From assembly GCA_022447225.1 (NCBI GenBank), contig JAKVAZ010000015.1, positions 101,853 through 165,852 of the forward strand: a stretch of DNA of 64,000 bases, given 5' to 3'. The translations under genes were made by a program, and so were the position numbers. Below are positions 62,216-64,000 of this stretch, in pieces. Origin of the DNA: Fuerstiella sp. GTDB taxonomy: Bacteria > Planctomycetota > Planctomycetia > Planctomycetales > Planctomycetaceae. Below the pieces are notes generated by a model that made no database searches, was not told the origin of the DNA, and saw only the letters and a program-made list of their open reading frames with translations. Each line of letters starts with the position of its first letter. Position 1 is the stretch's first letter.

Positions 62216-62356
62216 AGCCTGATCGCGAAGTTCAGTAAATTGCCGAGACGTTCTGCACGACCAGACTTCATGCTCTGTCAAACACATTTTACCTGACCAT
62301 CTCTCGCCGGGTTTCCCGGTTTGTTACTGAAGAAAAAGGTCAGAAATCACAGAGCG

Positions 62357-63121
62357 CTACTGTTCCGCCTGGACCTGTGTTGAACCGGACCGGACTGACG
62401 GGTGTCCCACTGCCTCGGGAAACGCCTCCATTATGATTCCTGCAATCAATCGATCGTCGTCGTCCAGTCGAGCGCCCAATCCGCCTTGTTCTGGAAAACT
62501 CTGGCGAAGCCCACTCAGTATCAGTGTCCAGACGTGATGACCAGGTTTCATCAGGCCTTGAGCAAATTGCCCCTGAAAGAAGTCCTGCGCACGTGCCCTG
62601 TCATGAGCGTACTCCCACAAACCAAATTCACCCATCATCACAGAACACAGCAGATCGGACCAGCGTTCCGTGGAAGCTCGAAGTTGATTGATCAGGTTGA
62701 CCTGCTCTCTACTGAGTGACGTGTCATTGAAACACCGGTTCAAGGCCTTTTTTCGAATAACAAGATGTCCTCGAAATACGTTACTCATCAGCTTCCCAAC
62801 GCGATCTTCCCGACGATGACGATCAACACAAGTCGTCATCACAGTCCACACTCGATTGAGCAGATCATTGATAAGAATCTGCTCAGTGATTGACTGAATA
62901 GGCGGACGTACCGGATTAAGACCGGTCAACTGCTGAGGATCCTGCACGATCACACTGTTTTCCGAATCGTTCAGACGACGATGCCATCGATTGAATCGGT
63001 TACGTGACTGCACATAAAATTCACCCAGCAGTGTACTGGACAGCCCCTGCGGCTGTTGAATCCACAAATGGCTGTGGGAAGATAATAGTGCAGCCAGTTC
63101 GGTGAGGTAGGCCAGTTTCAC
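62357..63121 (-). CDS. Conserved-looking hypothetical protein
   Basis: About 254 residues if started at the GTG at 63121, whose GTGA overlaps the stop of the preceding Cys-rich frame; the frame also reaches a GTG at 63184. There is no signal peptide or membrane helix. It is helical, with LAYLTELAALLSSHSHLWIQ, PIQSITEQILINDLLNRVWT and FRGHLVIRKKALNRCFNDTS, and conserved-looking WEYAHDRARAQDF. I know no family. The start is undecided: 63121 by overlap, 63184 by length. It reads towards, and converges with, the ABC permease gene. Confidence 0.72.
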   Translation of the reverse strand: MKLAYLTELAALLSSHSHLWIQQPQGLSSTLLGEFYVQSRNRFNRWHRRLNDSENSVIVQDPQQLTGLNPVRPPIQSITEQILINDLLNRVWTVMTTCVDRHRREDRVGKLMSNVFRGHLVIRKKALNRCFNDTSLSREQVNLINQLRASTERWSDLLCSVMMGEFGLWEYAHDRARAQDFFQGQFAQGLMKPGHHVWTLILSGLRQSFPEQGGLGARLDDDDRLIAGIIMEAFPEAVGHPSVRSGSTQVQAEQ

Positions 63122-63441
63122 AAGTGCAGTCCGCTCAGATTGCCGGTTGTCGTCCCACGTGCGGGGACCATTTTCAGCAGACACAGAGCAAACCGGATGC
63201 CGACATCGGTTTCTGAAAAAATCACGCCGTTTTCACACGTCCGCGAACTCTGTGTGCCACAGACGCAACATTTGATGTCCCAGACCGGTTGCGTTCGTGA
63301 CACGCGGGATCCTGTACAGAAACGGTCGCGCAGCGTACTTCCGGTTCGTAAACAGCAACTTTTGCCGAACTGCCGACGGCTACATCTTACAATCGTCAGA
63401 AACATCAAGTTCGGACCGTCGGGCTGACGATTTAACACCAT
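63118..63441 (-). CDS. Possible Cys-rich small protein
   Basis: A frame of up to 151 codons; a start at 63441 avoids overlap with the divergent gene at 63499 and gives 107 residues. Cys residues cluster: FGKSCC, RFCTGSR, then IKCCVCGTQSSRTCENG and IRFALCLL. CxxC plus later Cys could bind a metal. The stop overlaps a possible GTG start of the next gene (GTGA), as in translationally coupled pairs. Codon choice resembles neighbouring genes. I see no ribosome-binding site. A real zinc-binding protein or chance; it overlaps the longest reading of the next gene. Confidence 0.33.
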   Translation of the reverse strand: MVLNRQPDGPNLMFLTIVRCSRRQFGKSCCLRTGSTLRDRFCTGSRVSRTQPVWDIKCCVCGTQSSRTCENGVIFSETDVGIRFALCLLKMVPARGTTTGNLSGLHL

Positions 63442-63498
63442 AATATGCGAATCTGATATTGGCAGGGTGCCTGAAATCACAGCCTGGTTCAAGGACGA

Positions 63499-63963
63499 AT
63501 GGTGACAGACAGTAAAAGAAAAAACATCACCTCGTCCGGGACACACCCAGTCGCAGACGTCCGGGCCGGTCATGGGCCGGCCGGAATGTCCGGATCACGC
63601 CGAATCCTGATCGGTGTGATCGTGCTGCTGATGCTGTGTGGATACTTCTTTGTGGAAGACCGTCCACGTCCGGTCGAAACCGGACATACAGTCGAAGATC
63701 TGCCACAGGCGGAATTACCAGTGCACAATGTCACAAATGACCTGAAACTGACCAATCAAACGGTATCTCCGGACCAGCCAAATCAGGATCTCAGCGTAAA
63801 TTCCTCCGATCCGTCACAGGACAATTCAGTTACGCAGGTTCTGCCTCCTCAGTCTTCACCGCAACAACACCGTCATGATGTCTATCACTCGTCGCAAACA
63901 TCATCGCGCACTGCCGTTCGTCCGACACTGCGTTTCGCCGGTCGCATTGAACCACTGCAGTAG
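63499..63963 (+). CDS. Hypothetical protein with a single transmembrane helix
   Basis: 154 residues. A short cytoplasmic head with Thr, Gly and Arg is followed by one helix (RRILIGVIVLLMLCGYFFVE, about residues 34-52), then a low-complexity polar part with Asn, Gln, Ser and Asp (NQDLSVNSSDPSQDNS) and a basic end. No domain is recognisable. AAGGA lies 3 bases before the ATG and 6 before an in-frame GTG. It is divergent from the Cys-rich frame. It could be an inner-membrane anchor with a disordered periplasmic tail. Confidence 0.62.
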   Translation: MVTDSKRKNITSSGTHPVADVRAGHGPAGMSGSRRILIGVIVLLMLCGYFFVEDRPRPVETGHTVEDLPQAELPVHNVTNDLKLTNQTVSPDQPNQDLSVNSSDPSQDNSVTQVLPPQSSPQQHRHDVYHSSQTSSRTAVRPTLRFAGRIEPLQ

Positions 63964-64000
63964 TCACTGCGGGTTAGGTCACTGACTGTCGTCAACTGAA

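Noticed and set aside
1-64000. tRNA, rRNA, CRISPR, insertion sequences, prophage
   Set aside because: No T-arm/anticodon pattern, rRNA block, regular spaced repeats, transposase or phage structural gene was seen. Small tRNAs could be missed by eye.

Overview
The window reads as a chromosomal segment of a planctomycete, most likely of the order Planctomycetales. This is inferred from gene content, not from a marker gene. The signs are a Tat-exported DUF1501 protein, Tat-exported Gfo/Idh/MocA oxidoreductases, a large penta-haem cytochrome c beside a beta-propeller dehydrogenase-like protein, a PilM-PilN fusion, a four-ACT-domain aspartate kinase, lpxB, several csrA paralogues, and short gene clusters that change strand often. 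I saw no rRNA, tRNA, CRISPR array, insertion sequence or prophage. The only recombinase is a housekeeping XerC/D type, so this looks like core chromosome rather than an island.

Layout. 0.1-14 kb is mostly housekeeping: ispE, an esterase-like protein that may lack its nucleophile, a secreted amidase, an S41/PDZ protease with a long charged N-terminal region, csrA copy 1, xerC, a small conserved protein, lysC, leuB, hemW, csrA copy 2 and cmk. 14-17 kb is one large protein of unknown function with a faint alpha-mannosidase-like C-terminal part. 17.7-24.3 kb is a plus-strand cluster of three large inner-membrane proteins: a PilM-PilN fusion, a PilO-like protein and a third unknown anchored protein. 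All three carry acidic tracts, with Gly/Arg-rich sequence at two of them. A convergent coiled-coil protein, an FHA protein and scpA follow to 26.8 kb.

27-38 kb holds a YfhO-like polytopic membrane protein, a Dabb protein, a Tat-exported oxidoreductase, a secreted hypothetical, lpxB, an ExeA/GspA-type ATPase with a long acidic tail, and an OleD-like reductase. 37.5-42.7 kb is a methionine locus with a cystathionine-synthase-family gene divergent from metH. 42.9-50.5 kb has the DUF1501 protein, a flavin reductase-like protein, an AceE-like transketolase-fold enzyme, trpF, trkA and csrA copy 3. 51-64 kb has a Gly-rich secreted protein, a ClC channel with CBS domains, a tight minus-strand operon (penta-haem cytochrome, propeller, oxidoreductase), a plus-strand operon (phytol/dolichol-kinase-like enzyme, ABC ATPase, ABC-2 permease) and small hypotheticals.

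How the parts relate. Several genes are single steps of scattered pathways (MEP, lysine/threonine, leucine, tryptophan, methionine, lipid A), as is usual in planctomycetes. Three units look functionally linked. The PilM/N-PilO-like cluster is probably the cytoplasmic and inner-membrane platform of a type IV pilus or type II secretion machine, and the ExeA-like ATPase may serve the same envelope. The cytochrome-propeller-oxidoreductase operon suggests periplasmic oxidation of a sugar or polyol. Three distinct CsrA proteins within 46 kb, with no fliW seen, suggest layered post-transcriptional control. The best candidates for undescribed biology are the acidic/Gly-rich pilus-platform cluster, the cytochrome/propeller operon, the CsrA set, and a Cys-rich small ORF joined by a GTGA overlap to a conserved hypothetical at the right end.
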